Origin: Kibdelosporangium philippinense
GTDB taxonomy: Bacteria > Actinomycetota > Actinomycetes > Mycobacteriales > Pseudonocardiaceae
Direction of reading: 5' to 3'
NCBI RefSeq assembly: GCF_021390435.2
Contig: NZ_JAJVCN010000002.1
Span: 186,001 to 250,000, forward strand
DNA: 64,000 nucleotides
Shown here: one piece after another, positions 43,876 to 52,358 of the stretch
How positions within the stretch are numbered: position 1 is the first letter of the stretch
How the letters are laid out: each line of letters begins with the position of its first letter
Made by a program: the position numbers and the translations under genes
Notes under the pieces: model-generated
Database searches by the model: none
What the model saw: only the letters and a program-made list of their open reading frames with translations
Told to the model about the DNA's origin: nothing

Positions 43876-44558
43876 TTGAGCAGACGGTCCAATTCGGCCG
43901 CTGAGTCGAGCACGATGCACCGCGAAACCCGTTCCGCCTCAACGGCATTGCCCTGCGAGATGGCTTCAGCCTCAAGCCCGTGCCAGTCCAGCGCCGTCGT
44001 TTGCAGGTTCGGCGGCATCAGCTGCAACTCGGCTCGTCCGTGCAACACCTCCGCGGTCACCTCGCCGACGTGGATGAACAAGTCGTTGCCTGATGCGACA
44101 AAGACTTGGCGGTGGAAAGCGATATCGGCGTTGACGAACGCGGGCGTGTCACCGGCGATGGCGTGTTTGCGCATCTCGTCCGCGAGCCGCAGGATTTCCC
44201 CGCGTTGTTCGTCGGATGCGTTGATAGCAGCCAAACCTGCGGCCGCTGGCTCGACCGCGGCGCGCAATTGGGACAGTTGACTGAGCAGTTGCGCACGGTC
44301 GGCGCCGGCCAGTCGCCAGCGGATCAGCTGCGGGTCGAACAGGTTCCAGTCGGAGACCGGCAGGACGATGAGTCCGATCTTCGGTCGGCTGCGAACCATC
44401 TTCAGTGCTTCGAGCACGCGAACCGCTTCTCTGCCAACGGTTCGGGACACGCCGTACTTTGTGGTCAGTTCGTCGAGCCGCAGGACCGTGCCTGCCGGGT
44501 AGCGGCCGGAGGTCAGCGCGAGGCCGAGGGAATCCAGCAGGTGTGCGTGCAACGTCAC
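43869..44558 (-). CDS. GntR/FadR-type regulator with FCD domain
   Basis: A 229-residue regulator. The N-terminal winged helix (about 5-65: LRLDELTTKYGVSRTVGREA) and C-terminal FCD helical ligand-binding domain (about 88-215) with metal-ligand residues in NADIAFHRQVFVASGN are visible. It overlaps the ispD-like gene stop by four bases, so both are in one operon. FCD regulators usually bind organic acids or sugar acids. The target is probably the operon itself. Confidence 0.88.
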   Translation of the reverse strand: MTLHAHLLDSLGLALTSGRYPAGTVLRLDELTTKYGVSRTVGREAVRVLEALKMVRSRPKIGLIVLPVSDWNLFDPQLIRWRLAGADRAQLLSQLSQLRAAVEPAAAGLAAINASDEQRGEILRLADEMRKHAIAGDTPAFVNADIAFHRQVFVASGNDLFIHVGEVTAEVLHGRAELQLMPPNLQTTALDWHGLEAEAISQGNAVEAERVSRCIVLDSAAELDRLLKP

Positions 44559-45235
44559 CGCGACTCCAGGATCCGTTCGGCGACAACGAGATCATGCCCG
44601 AACGTGATCTTGAGGTTGCGCTGTTCACCGGGTACCCAGTGCACCTCGATATCGGTGAACCGCTCGATACAGGACGCTGTGTCCGTGCCCACGAACCCCT
44701 CCTCAGCCGCCCGCTCGTAGGCAGAGAGCAGGGGCTTCGCCAGAAAACCTTGTGGCGTCTGGACTGCGACCAGCTCGTCGGTGATGGGGACGACGTGCTC
44801 GCCGGTCGCGAGTGCCAGGTCCTCGCTCGCCATGCCAGGAATCGCGCCGCCATACTTTCTCGCAGCCTGCAGGACAGCCGCAACAAGTTCGGCGCTGACC
44901 AACGGACGCGCGCCGTCGTGGATAAGCACGGTGTCTATCTCGCCAGCGTTGATACGACCGGACAAGTGCCTGAGCGCGGCGAGTTCGGAGCCTTGCCGCG
45001 TGTCACCTCCGGCGACGACGTCCACGTCGATCCCGGCGACAACCTTTTCGACGTGCTCGACATCCTGCGGACGTGTCACCAGCACAAGCGCGCCGATGTC
45101 CGGATGACTGGCGAACGCCTCCAGCGACCACGCCAGTACCGGCCGACCGGCGATCGGCAGGTAGACCTTGTTGATATCGCGTCCGACACGGGTACCGGAC
45201 CCGCCCGCCAAGACCACCCCGGCCGCCTGAGACAT
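44555..45235 (-). CDS. IspD-like cytidylyltransferase
   Basis: A 226-residue nucleotidyltransferase of the IspD family. It has VVLAGGSGTRVGRDINKVYL (CTP-binding loop), VLIHDGARPLVSAELV, PITDELVAVQTPQGF and TDTASCIERF. The usual partner ispF is absent; the gene is instead coupled to a GntR regulator and preceded by a LysR gene. It may be a second MEP-pathway cytidylyltransferase or a ribitol-5-phosphate (TarI-like) enzyme for cell-wall polyols. The AGGSGTR loop differs from the common AAGSGTR. ATGs at 45247 and 45262 are alternatives. Confidence 0.75.
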   Translation of the reverse strand: MSQAAGVVLAGGSGTRVGRDINKVYLPIAGRPVLAWSLEAFASHPDIGALVLVTRPQDVEHVEKVVAGIDVDVVAGGDTRQGSELAALRHLSGRINAGEIDTVLIHDGARPLVSAELVAAVLQAARKYGGAIPGMASEDLALATGEHVVPITDELVAVQTPQGFLAKPLLSAYERAAEEGFVGTDTASCIERFTDIEVHWVPGEQRNLKITFGHDLVVAERILESR

Positions 45236-45258
45236 GCCCACGATCATCCCCCGTTGTT

Positions 45259-46104
45259 TCACGTTGAACCAAGCGAACGACGGATCTGGGTCAGCAGCTG
45301 CGCCACTCGCCGGTCAGCCGGAGCGCCCGGTCGGTGGATCGCGTAGTACGGCACTGGCGGCAAGTCCACGATCGGCACCTTTGCCAAGTCAGTGCGGACG
45401 CAGCCGTTGACAACCGCGGCCCCGACGCCCAGTTCGACGAAGTGCATCATCAACGGCCATCCGCCCGCTTCGACCGCGACCTCCCACTCGATGTCCGCGA
45501 CCGCGCGCAGACGTTCGAGCGTCACGCGCAGCGGTTGAGACGGCAACGGCAACACCATCCGCATTCCCCCGAGCTCGCTCAGCCGAATCTGCTCGCGCCG
45601 CGCCAACGGATGACTGTGCGGCACGACCAACACCTGGTCGTACGTGGCGAGCTTGAAGGTTTCCAGGTCATCGGGCAGTTCGTCCAGCACCGAGATGCCC
45701 AGTTGCGCACGCCCGTCCCGCACCAGAGCCAACGTCTGCGCCCGCGAGGCGGTGAACAAACGCAGCCGCGCAGACTCACGCGCGATCACATCGCCAAGGA
45801 GATACAGGTAGGCGCCTTGACCAGCGGCGAGCGCGACCCTGCGCTGTTCACCAGCCAGTTCGCTCAGGAACTGGTCGATCTGGTCCGCCCGTTCCCGCGC
45901 GAACCGGGCGAGCGCCTCACCTTCGGCGGTCAGCACGAGCCGTCTGCCGTGTCGCACGTACAAGGGATGCCCGACGGCTTCGGCGAGTTTGCGCACCTTG
46001 ACGTGCAACGCGGGCTGCGAGATATGCAGGTCACGGGCGGCTGTCGTGAAGTTCAGCCGCTCAGCGAACACAAGGAACGCAGGGAGCGACTCACTCGGGA
46101 ACAT
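45259..46104 (-). CDS. LysR family transcriptional regulator
   Basis: A 281-residue regulator. The N-terminal winged helix (about 4-62) has FTTAARDLHISQPALHVKVR, and the effector-binding domain spans about 90-275. It lies 23 bases upstream of the ispD-like start in the same direction. It faces the HAD-like gene across about 50-70 bases, the usual LysR arrangement; a GAAACTA/TAGTTC dyad lies at 46110-46140. Confidence 0.9.
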   Translation of the reverse strand: MFPSESLPAFLVFAERLNFTTAARDLHISQPALHVKVRKLAEAVGHPLYVRHGRRLVLTAEGEALARFARERADQIDQFLSELAGEQRRVALAAGQGAYLYLLGDVIARESARLRLFTASRAQTLALVRDGRAQLGISVLDELPDDLETFKLATYDQVLVVPHSHPLARREQIRLSELGGMRMVLPLPSQPLRVTLERLRAVADIEWEVAVEAGGWPLMMHFVELGVGAAVVNGCVRTDLAKVPIVDLPPVPYYAIHRPGAPADRRVAQLLTQIRRSLGST

Positions 46105-46109
46105 AACTT

Positions 46110-46140
46110 GAAACTATAGATCTGGGGATTTCGCTAGTTC
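46110..46140. promoter_or_regulatory. candidate LysR-binding dyad
   Basis: GAAACTA and TAGTTC in the short divergent interval, imperfect by one base. The spacing suits a LysR tetramer site. Confidence 0.35.
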
Positions 46141-46172
46141 AGATTGAGCTCACTGTGCTTGAAGCTGATCCC

Positions 46173-46739
46173 ATGAGAAAGGAGTTACGGCTCGGTGTGG
46201 ACTTCGGCCGAGTGATCAACGACGGAGCGTCCCACCCAGGCGGCGACGACACGGTATTCCTGAGCGGAACGGTCGACGACGCGATGCAGACCCCGGCGAT
46301 GCCCGGCGCGTTCGAGACGCTCGCCAGGCTGACCGAACTGTTCGACGGCAAAGTCTGGATCGTGTCCAAGGCAGGCGAGCGAATCGAAACCCGAACCAGG
46401 CAGTGGTTGGACCACAACGGTTTCTGGTCCGCGACCGGAATTCCCGCTGCCAACGCGCGGTTCTGCCGCAAACGACCGGACAAAGCCGTCCACTGCAAGC
46501 GGCTTGGCATCACGCACTTCATCGACGACCGGCAAGACGTGCTGCGGCACCTGAGGGATGTCGTCGAGCACCTCTACCTGTTCGGTCAGCAGAAAGCCGA
46601 CCCACCCGAATGGGTCATCCCGACACTGACGTGGCCGGACGTAGAAACCGCTGTCACTGCAGGAATCGCGGCGGAACCTCGGCAACGAGCCACACGCCGT
46701 TCACCGAAAGCCGGAACTCGTACCCAGCCTCGTGCATAG
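46173..46739 (+). CDS. HAD-like protein with altered motif I
   Basis: A 188-residue protein from ATG 46173 (GTG 46155 is an alternative; neither has a strong ribosome site). It begins LRLGVDFGRVINDG: the first Asp is kept, but the usual second Asp (DxD) is Gly. VWIVSKAGERIETRTRQWL matches motif II, and GITHFIDDRQDVLRHL matches motif IV with paired Asp. It may be a nucleotide- or polynucleotide-phosphatase-like protein or a non-catalytic relative. Its last 86 bases overlap the end of the convergent kptA gene. Confidence 0.65.
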   Translation: MRKELRLGVDFGRVINDGASHPGGDDTVFLSGTVDDAMQTPAMPGAFETLARLTELFDGKVWIVSKAGERIETRTRQWLDHNGFWSATGIPAANARFCRKRPDKAVHCKRLGITHFIDDRQDVLRHLRDVVEHLYLFGQQKADPPEWVIPTLTWPDVETAVTAGIAAEPRQRATRRSPKAGTRTQPRA

Positions 46740-47178
46740 ATTGGGCTTGCACGACAAGGACTACCGGCTTTCCCTTTCTGGTGCCGACCCGGTTGGCTGT
46801 GTCCACATCAGACGACAGGTGAACATCCTGGCGCCCCATCGGTTTCAGCCCGTCAGCCCGGATCCGGTCCAGAAGAGCCGCTGCGGTCCCGTGATAGAGG
46901 ATCGTCGGCGGCTCGACCGGGGCGAGTCCAAGATCGACGCTGACCGAGTGCCCCTGGTTCGCCCGAATCCTGTTCCCCACCAATGAAAACCGCTGCTTGT
47001 CGTTGCTGGCGACGACAAGCTCCAACTCTTCACGCGAAATCACAACACCTCGTTGCGCGCACGCTTCAAGCAAGTCGTCGACGTCGACCCAGCCACCCTC
47101 GTCCAGGGTGAGCCCGATTTCAGCGGGCCGATGCCGCAGGTGCCGCGACAAGAACTTCGACACCCGGACGACGTTCAC
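46654..47178 (-). CDS. kptA: RNA 2'-phosphotransferase KptA/Tpt1
   Basis: A 174-residue Tpt1 family enzyme. It has SKFLSRHLRHRPAEIGL (winged-helix lobe), IRANQGHSVSVDL, LYHGTAAALLDRIRADGL and MGRQDVHLSSD, covering the NAD+-binding His/Arg residues. It transfers an internal RNA 2'-phosphate to NAD+; in bacteria its true substrate is unclear. The GTG start overlaps the stop of the acyltransferase gene (GTGA). Tail-to-tail overlap with the HAD-like gene is unusual in length. Confidence 0.88.
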   Translation of the reverse strand: MNVVRVSKFLSRHLRHRPAEIGLTLDEGGWVDVDDLLEACAQRGVVISREELELVVASNDKQRFSLVGNRIRANQGHSVSVDLGLAPVEPPTILYHGTAAALLDRIRADGLKPMGRQDVHLSSDVDTANRVGTRKGKPVVLVVQAQSMHEAGYEFRLSVNGVWLVAEVPPRFLQ

Positions 47179-47906
47179 GCACGCAGTTCTTTCAGCAGAT
47201 CCCGCACGCGATCCATGATGACGTCGGTGACTTCGCGCAGCAGCTTGCCGTCAACATCCCGTTCCCGGTAACTACTCAGGTCAAGCGGCGCACCGATGAC
47301 CAAGTTGACCGGCTTACGCGGAAACGGCCGGAACCGCCTGCGCCTGCTGTCAAAGATCTCCCGCGTCCCCCACCGCGCAGCCGGAATCACCGGAACATCG
47401 TTGGCCAGCGCCAACCTCGCGATGCCGGTCTTGTAATCCAGCGGCCACCCGTCCGGATCCTGCGTCAACGTCCCCTCGGGGTAAACCACCACAACCCGAC
47501 CGGCCTTCAACGCATCGTGCGCCCCACGCAAACTGTCGCCGGCATTGGCCGTGCCCCGGTAAACAGGAATCTGCCCAGCCCCATCAAGCACGCGGCTCAG
47601 CAACGGGATGTTCCACAAGGTGTGCTTGGTGAAGAACCGCGGCACCCGCCCAAGCCGGTGCACGAAAATGGCGTCCACGACCGGATCGATGTACGAAGGA
47701 TGGTTGAGCACCAACAAAGCGCCGCCCTGACGCGGCAGATGCTCCCCACCCCGAACGCTCCGCCGAGCGAACGCCCACGTGAACGGATAGAAAACCGAGG
47801 CGAACAGCCCCACCCAGAAACCACCGCGCTCCCGCACACCAGCGACGATACCTGGCACCCCGCCAACACGGACACGTTCAACCAAGCACAGCCCAAACCT
47901 TGGCAA
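47175..47906 (-). CDS. 1-acyl-glycerol-3-phosphate acyltransferase family (PlsC-like)
   Basis: A 243-residue membrane-associated acyltransferase. The catalytic HX4D-type motif reads NHPSYIDP (about 68-75), with FTKHTLWNIP, GQIPVYRG and VVYPEGTLTQD (glycerophosphate-binding region) following. It would acylate lysophospholipids. An internal GTG (about residue 24) could be the true start, because the first residues are not family-like. It is coupled with kptA downstream. Confidence 0.82.
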   Translation of the reverse strand: MPRFGLCLVERVRVGGVPGIVAGVRERGGFWVGLFASVFYPFTWAFARRSVRGGEHLPRQGGALLVLNHPSYIDPVVDAIFVHRLGRVPRFFTKHTLWNIPLLSRVLDGAGQIPVYRGTANAGDSLRGAHDALKAGRVVVVYPEGTLTQDPDGWPLDYKTGIARLALANDVPVIPAARWGTREIFDSRRRRFRPFPRKPVNLVIGAPLDLSSYRERDVDGKLLREVTDVIMDRVRDLLKELRA

Positions 47907-48011
47907 GCATCTCCGAACGAAGCGCGGTTAGCTCATCCCCTCTGACTCAAAAACTCCCGAATCCCCTCGCCACCAGCGCCGCAGGCCAACCAAAAAGCAT
48001 GCTGGGTGAGC

Positions 48012-48147
48012 GAAAAAGTAACCAGCGCTGGAAAGTGAGAAGCACGCACCGTGGGGGGTTTGAGGGGGGCTCGGCCCCCAACATAATGACGAGACGCCCC
48101 TGGCGAAAGTTGCGAAGCAACTGAGCAGGGGCGTCCAAAGTCGAGTG
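48012..48147 (-). repeat. composite terminator repeat, copy B
   Basis: Directly downstream of tRNA-Ala on the minus strand. GACGCCCC/GGGGCGTC (48093-48135) has an inner AGTTGC-GAA-GCAACT. GGGGGC-TCG-GCCCCC (48065-48079) and palindrome CCAGCGCTGG (48022-48031) with a T-rich tail follow. It is closely similar to copy A at 17405. The flank 47907-48011 holds no gene. Confidence 0.8.
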
Positions 48148-48218
48148 GAGACGAGGGGAATCGAACCCCTAACCCCTGCCTTGCAAAGGCAGTGCTCTGC
48201 CAATTGAGCTACGTCCCC
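48146..48218 (-). tRNA. alaT: tRNA-Ala (TGC)
   Basis: A 73-base cloverleaf: acceptor GGGGACG pairs with CGTCTCC, anticodon loop TTTGCAA gives anticodon TGC, and the T-loop is GTTCGATTCC. It lies near gyrA together with tRNA-Ile, as in mycobacteria. Confidence 0.95.
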
Positions 48219-48280
48219 TGGTGGGGTACCTGGTCAGTGGCCCGCTTGGTCTGCTGCGGGCCACTGATCGAGGTTGGGTC

Positions 48281-48418
48281 TTACTTGGCGGCGCCGTTGT
48301 TGCCGGCGGGGGCGGTGGCCTCACGCCACAGGTCGGCCTCGGCCTTCGCGGAACGGCTGCGGCGGACCACCAGGAAGATGGCGCCGGCGACTGCCACCAG
48401 TCCGAGAAGCTTCTTCAC
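48281..48418 (-). CDS. DLW-39 family microprotein
   Basis: A 45-residue protein with a GTG start behind an excellent ribosome site (AAGGAGG). The sequence MKKLLGLVAVAGAIFLVVRR is a single membrane helix with a basic flank, followed by SAKAEADLWREATAPAG; the ADLW segment is the hallmark of DLW-39 proteins. These lie between tRNA-Ile and tRNA-Ala near gyrA in actinobacteria. Function unknown. Confidence 0.88.
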   Translation of the reverse strand: MKKLLGLVAVAGAIFLVVRRSRSAKAEADLWREATAPAGNNGAAK

Positions 48419-48510
48419 GTCAGGCCTCCTTCAGGCACATGCTTTGTTCCCCTAAACGCATCCCCAACACTACGCGCTCAACCACGTGGCGCGCAGCGCC
48501 CTGCGTTTTC

Positions 48511-48578
48511 CTGGGGGGCATGGAGGGCTGGGCCCCCCAAAATTATGACGACCGATGAAGGCCAGCCGTAAGGCTGGC
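48511..48578 (-). terminator. tRNA-Ile terminator, divergent relative of the composite repeat (copy C)
   Basis: On the minus strand after tRNA-Ile: hairpin GCCAGCC-TTAC-GGCTGGC (48561-48578), then GTCATAATTTTGGGGGGCCC (48532-48551), which resembles the GTCATTATGTTGGGGGG part of copies A and B. Confidence 0.6.
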
Positions 48579-48598
48579 ACACGTCACCCAATCGATCG

Positions 48599-48672
48599 TG
48601 GGCCCAGGAGGACTTGAACCTCCGACCTCTTCGTTATCAGCGAAGCGCTCTAACCGCCTGAGCTATGGGCCC
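48599..48672 (-). tRNA. ileT: tRNA-Ile (GAT)
   Basis: A 74-base cloverleaf: acceptor GGGCCCA/TGGGCCC, anticodon loop CTGATAA with anticodon GAT, T-loop GTTCAAGTCC. It lies downstream of the gyrA-DUF3566 pair, as in mycobacteria. Confidence 0.95.
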
Positions 48673-48734
48673 TTGGGAACGTCGAGAAGATTACCGCATG
48701 GCTTCCCGCGCCCCAAAACCGGTATCCCCTTTTG

Positions 48735-49664
48735 CTACTCCCGCTCCGCCAGGGTGACCTCAAGGCCCCCGGCGAGGTCGGCGGACACGTTGTAGACGAA
48801 GGCCGCGACCGTGGCCAAAGCGCTGAACAACACGATGTTCACGGCGCCGATGATCGCCGCGACGCCGAAGACCCGGCCTGCGCTGATCAAGGGTTCCGCG
48901 GTGGTGTTCGCGCTGGCCTGGAACAGTTCGTTCGCCGTGCCGTTGATCTTGTCCCAGACGCCCATGCCTTCCAGCACGGCGTAGAGCACACCGACGGCCA
49001 CCAGCCACACGAAGAACAGCGCCACACCGAGAACCAGTGCCAGTTTCAGCACAGACCACGGGTCGAAGCGCTTGATCTGCAGGTTTGCCCGGCGTGGGCC
49101 GCGGCCCGGGCGGCGCAGCGCACTGGGTGGCGCGGTGCCAGCGCGTTGGGCCGCGCCTGCCATGCCCGGCACCGCGCTGTTCGCTGTGCCGAGGTTCACA
49201 GTTGTCCTTGCCGGGCCGCCGCCGAGCGCGGGTTGCGGTCCGGTCTGGTGCAGGCCGACCGGCGGGTATTCGCCGAGCGCCCGTGGCGCCGCCGTTCCGG
49301 TCACGACCGGGCGGGCGATGTTCACGGTCTGCTCGTCGACCAGCCGGGGCCGGGTGGGCTCCTCCGGCGGAGCAGGCTGCTCGTCCTCAGCCTTTTCCTC
49401 GGCGGGTTCCTCCGCTGCCTCCGGCTCCTCCGCGTACTGGGCGTCACTGGTGACGCGCTGCCACGGGGGCGGCGCGCCGTTCGTGTCCTCCTCAGCCACC
49501 ACCGGCTTGATGGCCTGGGTCTTCTCACCCTGCCCGTTGGACTGCGCCTCCGGCTGCTCGGCCGGCTCTGAACGGTCCGCGGTGGACACTGTGGACGTCT
49601 GGTTGACGTCCACCTCCTGCGTCTTGTCCGTTCCTCGACCGTCCTGGGTCTCGGGGGGTGTCAC
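48735..49664 (-). CDS. DUF3566 membrane protein (Rv0007-like)
   Basis: A 309-residue protein. The first 190 residues are acidic, Pro-rich and disordered. The DUF3566 domain follows (about 195-305), starting ANLQIKRFDPWSVLKLALVL with two membrane helices, and NIVLFSALATVAAFVYNVSA. DUF3566 genes follow gyrA across actinobacteria and are linked to division or envelope processes; the role is unproven. It lies 45 bases after the gyrA stop and is probably co-transcribed. Confidence 0.88.
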   Translation of the reverse strand: MTPPETQDGRGTDKTQEVDVNQTSTVSTADRSEPAEQPEAQSNGQGEKTQAIKPVVAEEDTNGAPPPWQRVTSDAQYAEEPEAAEEPAEEKAEDEQPAPPEEPTRPRLVDEQTVNIARPVVTGTAAPRALGEYPPVGLHQTGPQPALGGGPARTTVNLGTANSAVPGMAGAAQRAGTAPPSALRRPGRGPRRANLQIKRFDPWSVLKLALVLGVALFFVWLVAVGVLYAVLEGMGVWDKINGTANELFQASANTTAEPLISAGRVFGVAAIIGAVNIVLFSALATVAAFVYNVSADLAGGLEVTLAERE

Positions 49665-49709
49665 GACCTGGTCCTCGTCTCCTCGTCGGCGGTGTCCCGC
49701 GAACTGGAT

Positions 49710-52310
49710 CTATTCTGCGGGCTGTTCCGTTGACGCGCCGGATGTGTCTGTGGTTGTCTCGTCGGCTGTCGTTTCCTTGCCAGCCGTTTCCTCGCCGTCC
49801 GCGATGACCTCGCCTTCGACGACGGCCTCGGCTTCAGCGTCACCGTTGGACGTGTCCTCGGCGCTCCGGGCGATCGCCACCAGCAGGGTGCCCTCGCCGA
49901 TGTTCATCAGCCGGACGCCCTTGGTCTGCCGTCCCGCCTTGCGGACCTGGTCGGCCGAGGTGCGGATGACCCCACCAGCCGACGTGATGGCGTAGATCTC
50001 ATCTTGTGCTTCGACGATGAGAGCTCCTACCAGCCTGCCACGCTTGCTGTCGTGCTGGATGGTCAACACACCCTTGCCGCCGCGGCCCTGCACTGAGTAA
50101 TCCTCGATCGGCGTGCGCTTCGCGTAGCCACCGTCCGTCGCGACCAGCACGAATGTGCCTTCCCTCACAACACCGAGGGTCAGCAGTTCGTCACCGGAGT
50201 TGAACCGCATCCCGAGCACACCGGACGTGGCGCGGCCCATCGGGCGCAACGCCTCGTCGGACGCGTGGAACCGGATCGACTGGCCGCCCGCGGACACGAG
50301 CAGAAGGTCGTCTTCCGCCGAGCAGAGCACCGCGCCGACCAGCTCGTCGCCTTCACGCAGGTTGATGCCGATCAGGCCACCGCTGCGGTTGGAATCGAAG
50401 TCGGACAGCTTGCTCTTCTTGACAAGGCCGTCCTTGGTCGCGAGCACCAAGTAGGGCGCGACCTCGTAGTCCTTGATCTGGATGACCTGTGCGATGTGCT
50501 CTTCCGGCTGGAACGCCAGGAGGTTGGCCACGTGCTGGCCGCGCGCGTTGCGGCTGGCCTCGGGTAGCTCGTACGCCTTCGCCCGGTAGACCCGGCCCTT
50601 GTTGGTGAAGAACAGGATCCAGTCATGCGTCGAGCACACGAAGAAGTGCGCCACGATGTCGTCCTGCTTCAGGCCCGCGCCCTGCACGCCCTTGCCGCCA
50701 CGCTTCTGCGCGCGGTACAGGTCGGTCTTGGTGCGCTTCGCGTAGCCGGTGCGCGTGATCGTCACGACCACGTCCTCGACCGCGATCAGGTCCTCGACCG
50801 AGACGTCGCCGTCGAACGGGATGATCCGGGTACGCCGGTCGTCGCCGTACTTGTCGACGATCTCCATCAGCTCGTCGCGCACGATCGCGCGCTGGCGCTC
50901 CGGCTTGTCCAGGATGTCCTGCAGGTCGGCGATGTAGCGCTCGATCTCGGCCAGCTCGTCGATGATCTTCTGGCGTTCCATCGCGGACAGCCTGCGCAGC
51001 TGCAGGTCCAGGATGGCGGTCGCCTGGATCTCGTCGATGTCCAGCAGTTCGATCAGGCCGTTGCGGGCTTCCTCTGTGGACTGTGAGCGCCGGATCAGGG
51101 CGATCACCTCGTCCAGCATGTCCAGCGCCTTGACGTAACCACGCAGGATGTGCGCGCGCTCCTCGGCCTTGCGCAGGCGGAAGCGGGTACGCCGGACGAT
51201 GACCTCGACCTGGTGCTTGACGTAGTGCCGGATGATCTGGTCGAGGCGCAGCGTGCGCGGCACGCCGTCGACGAGCGCCAGCATGTTCACGCCGAAGTTG
51301 TGCTGCAGCTGGGTGTGCTTGTACAGGTTGTTCAGCACGACCTTGGCGACCGCGTCACGCCTGAGCGTGATCACGATCCGCATACCGGAGCGCTTGTTGG
51401 ACTCGTCGGCGATCTCCGAGATACCGGCGATCTTGGCGTCCCGCACGAGCGCGGCCATGTTCTCGATCAGGTTGTCCGGGTTGACCTGATACGGAAGTTC
51501 GGTGACGACAAGGATTGTCCGGCCCTTGGCGTCCTCTTCGACCTCGACGACCGAGCGCATCCGCACCGAGCCACGGCCGGTCCGATACGCGTCCTCGATG
51601 CCGGACGTGCCCAGAATCAAGCCGTGCGTGGGGAAATCCGGTCCCTTGATCCGCGTTATCAACGCTGCCAAGGTTTCCTCGTCCGAGGCGTCCCAGTTCT
51701 CCAGCGCCCACACGACTCCGTCCGCGACCTCGCGGAGGTTGTGCGGCGGGATGTTGGTGGCCATACCGACCGCGATGCCGGAACTGCCGTTGATCAACAG
51801 GTTCGGCACACGGGACGGCAGGACAACCGGTTCCTGCGTCCGGCCGTCGTAGTTGTCGCGGAAGTCGACCGTGTCTTCCTCGATGTCGGCCAGCATGTGC
51901 ATGGCCAACGGGGTCAGCCGCGCCTCGGTGTACCGCATGGCGGCCGCGGGGTCGTTACCCGGCGAGCCGAAGTTGCCCTGGCCGTCGATCAGTGGGTAGC
52001 GCATCGACCAGCCCTGGGCGAGGCGGACCAGGGTGTCGTAGATGGCCGAGTCACCGTGCGGGTGGTAGTTACCCATCACGTCGCCGACGACGCGCGAGCA
52101 CTTGACGTACCCGCGGTCCGGGCGGAAGCCGGAGTCGTACATCGAGTACAGAACTCGGACGTGCACCGGCTTGAGGCCGTCACGCACATCCGGCAGCGCC
52201 CGGCCGACGATCACGCTCATCGCGTAGTCGATGTAGGAGCGCTGCATCTCGTGCTGGATGTCGACCGGCTCGGTGCGGTCCCCGTCCGGCGGCAGAGTCG
52301 TCTCGGTCAC
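49710..52310 (-). CDS. gyrA: DNA gyrase subunit A
   Basis: An 866-residue type II topoisomerase subunit. The winged-helix/tower breakage-reunion domain has the quinolone-determining segment HPHGDSAIYDTLVRL (Ser-Ala followed by Asp, the sensitive-type residues). The catalytic Tyr is in MRYTEARLT. The C-terminal six-blade DNA-wrapping domain includes the GyrA box QRGGKGV-type sequence (RAQKRGGKGVQG). A 50-residue acidic tail (after ARSAEDTSNG) extends beyond the standard length. With GyrB it introduces negative supercoils. GTG start. Confidence 0.98.
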   Translation of the reverse strand: MTETTLPPDGDRTEPVDIQHEMQRSYIDYAMSVIVGRALPDVRDGLKPVHVRVLYSMYDSGFRPDRGYVKCSRVVGDVMGNYHPHGDSAIYDTLVRLAQGWSMRYPLIDGQGNFGSPGNDPAAAMRYTEARLTPLAMHMLADIEEDTVDFRDNYDGRTQEPVVLPSRVPNLLINGSSGIAVGMATNIPPHNLREVADGVVWALENWDASDEETLAALITRIKGPDFPTHGLILGTSGIEDAYRTGRGSVRMRSVVEVEEDAKGRTILVVTELPYQVNPDNLIENMAALVRDAKIAGISEIADESNKRSGMRIVITLRRDAVAKVVLNNLYKHTQLQHNFGVNMLALVDGVPRTLRLDQIIRHYVKHQVEVIVRRTRFRLRKAEERAHILRGYVKALDMLDEVIALIRRSQSTEEARNGLIELLDIDEIQATAILDLQLRRLSAMERQKIIDELAEIERYIADLQDILDKPERQRAIVRDELMEIVDKYGDDRRTRIIPFDGDVSVEDLIAVEDVVVTITRTGYAKRTKTDLYRAQKRGGKGVQGAGLKQDDIVAHFFVCSTHDWILFFTNKGRVYRAKAYELPEASRNARGQHVANLLAFQPEEHIAQVIQIKDYEVAPYLVLATKDGLVKKSKLSDFDSNRSGGLIGINLREGDELVGAVLCSAEDDLLLVSAGGQSIRFHASDEALRPMGRATSGVLGMRFNSGDELLTLGVVREGTFVLVATDGGYAKRTPIEDYSVQGRGGKGVLTIQHDSKRGRLVGALIVEAQDEIYAITSAGGVIRTSADQVRKAGRQTKGVRLMNIGEGTLLVAIARSAEDTSNGDAEAEAVVEGEVIADGEETAGKETTADETTTDTSGASTEQPAE

Positions 52311-52358
52311 GGTTCTTCTTTCGTCTGACTACCCGGTGAAAAGGTCTGCTGTGGACGG

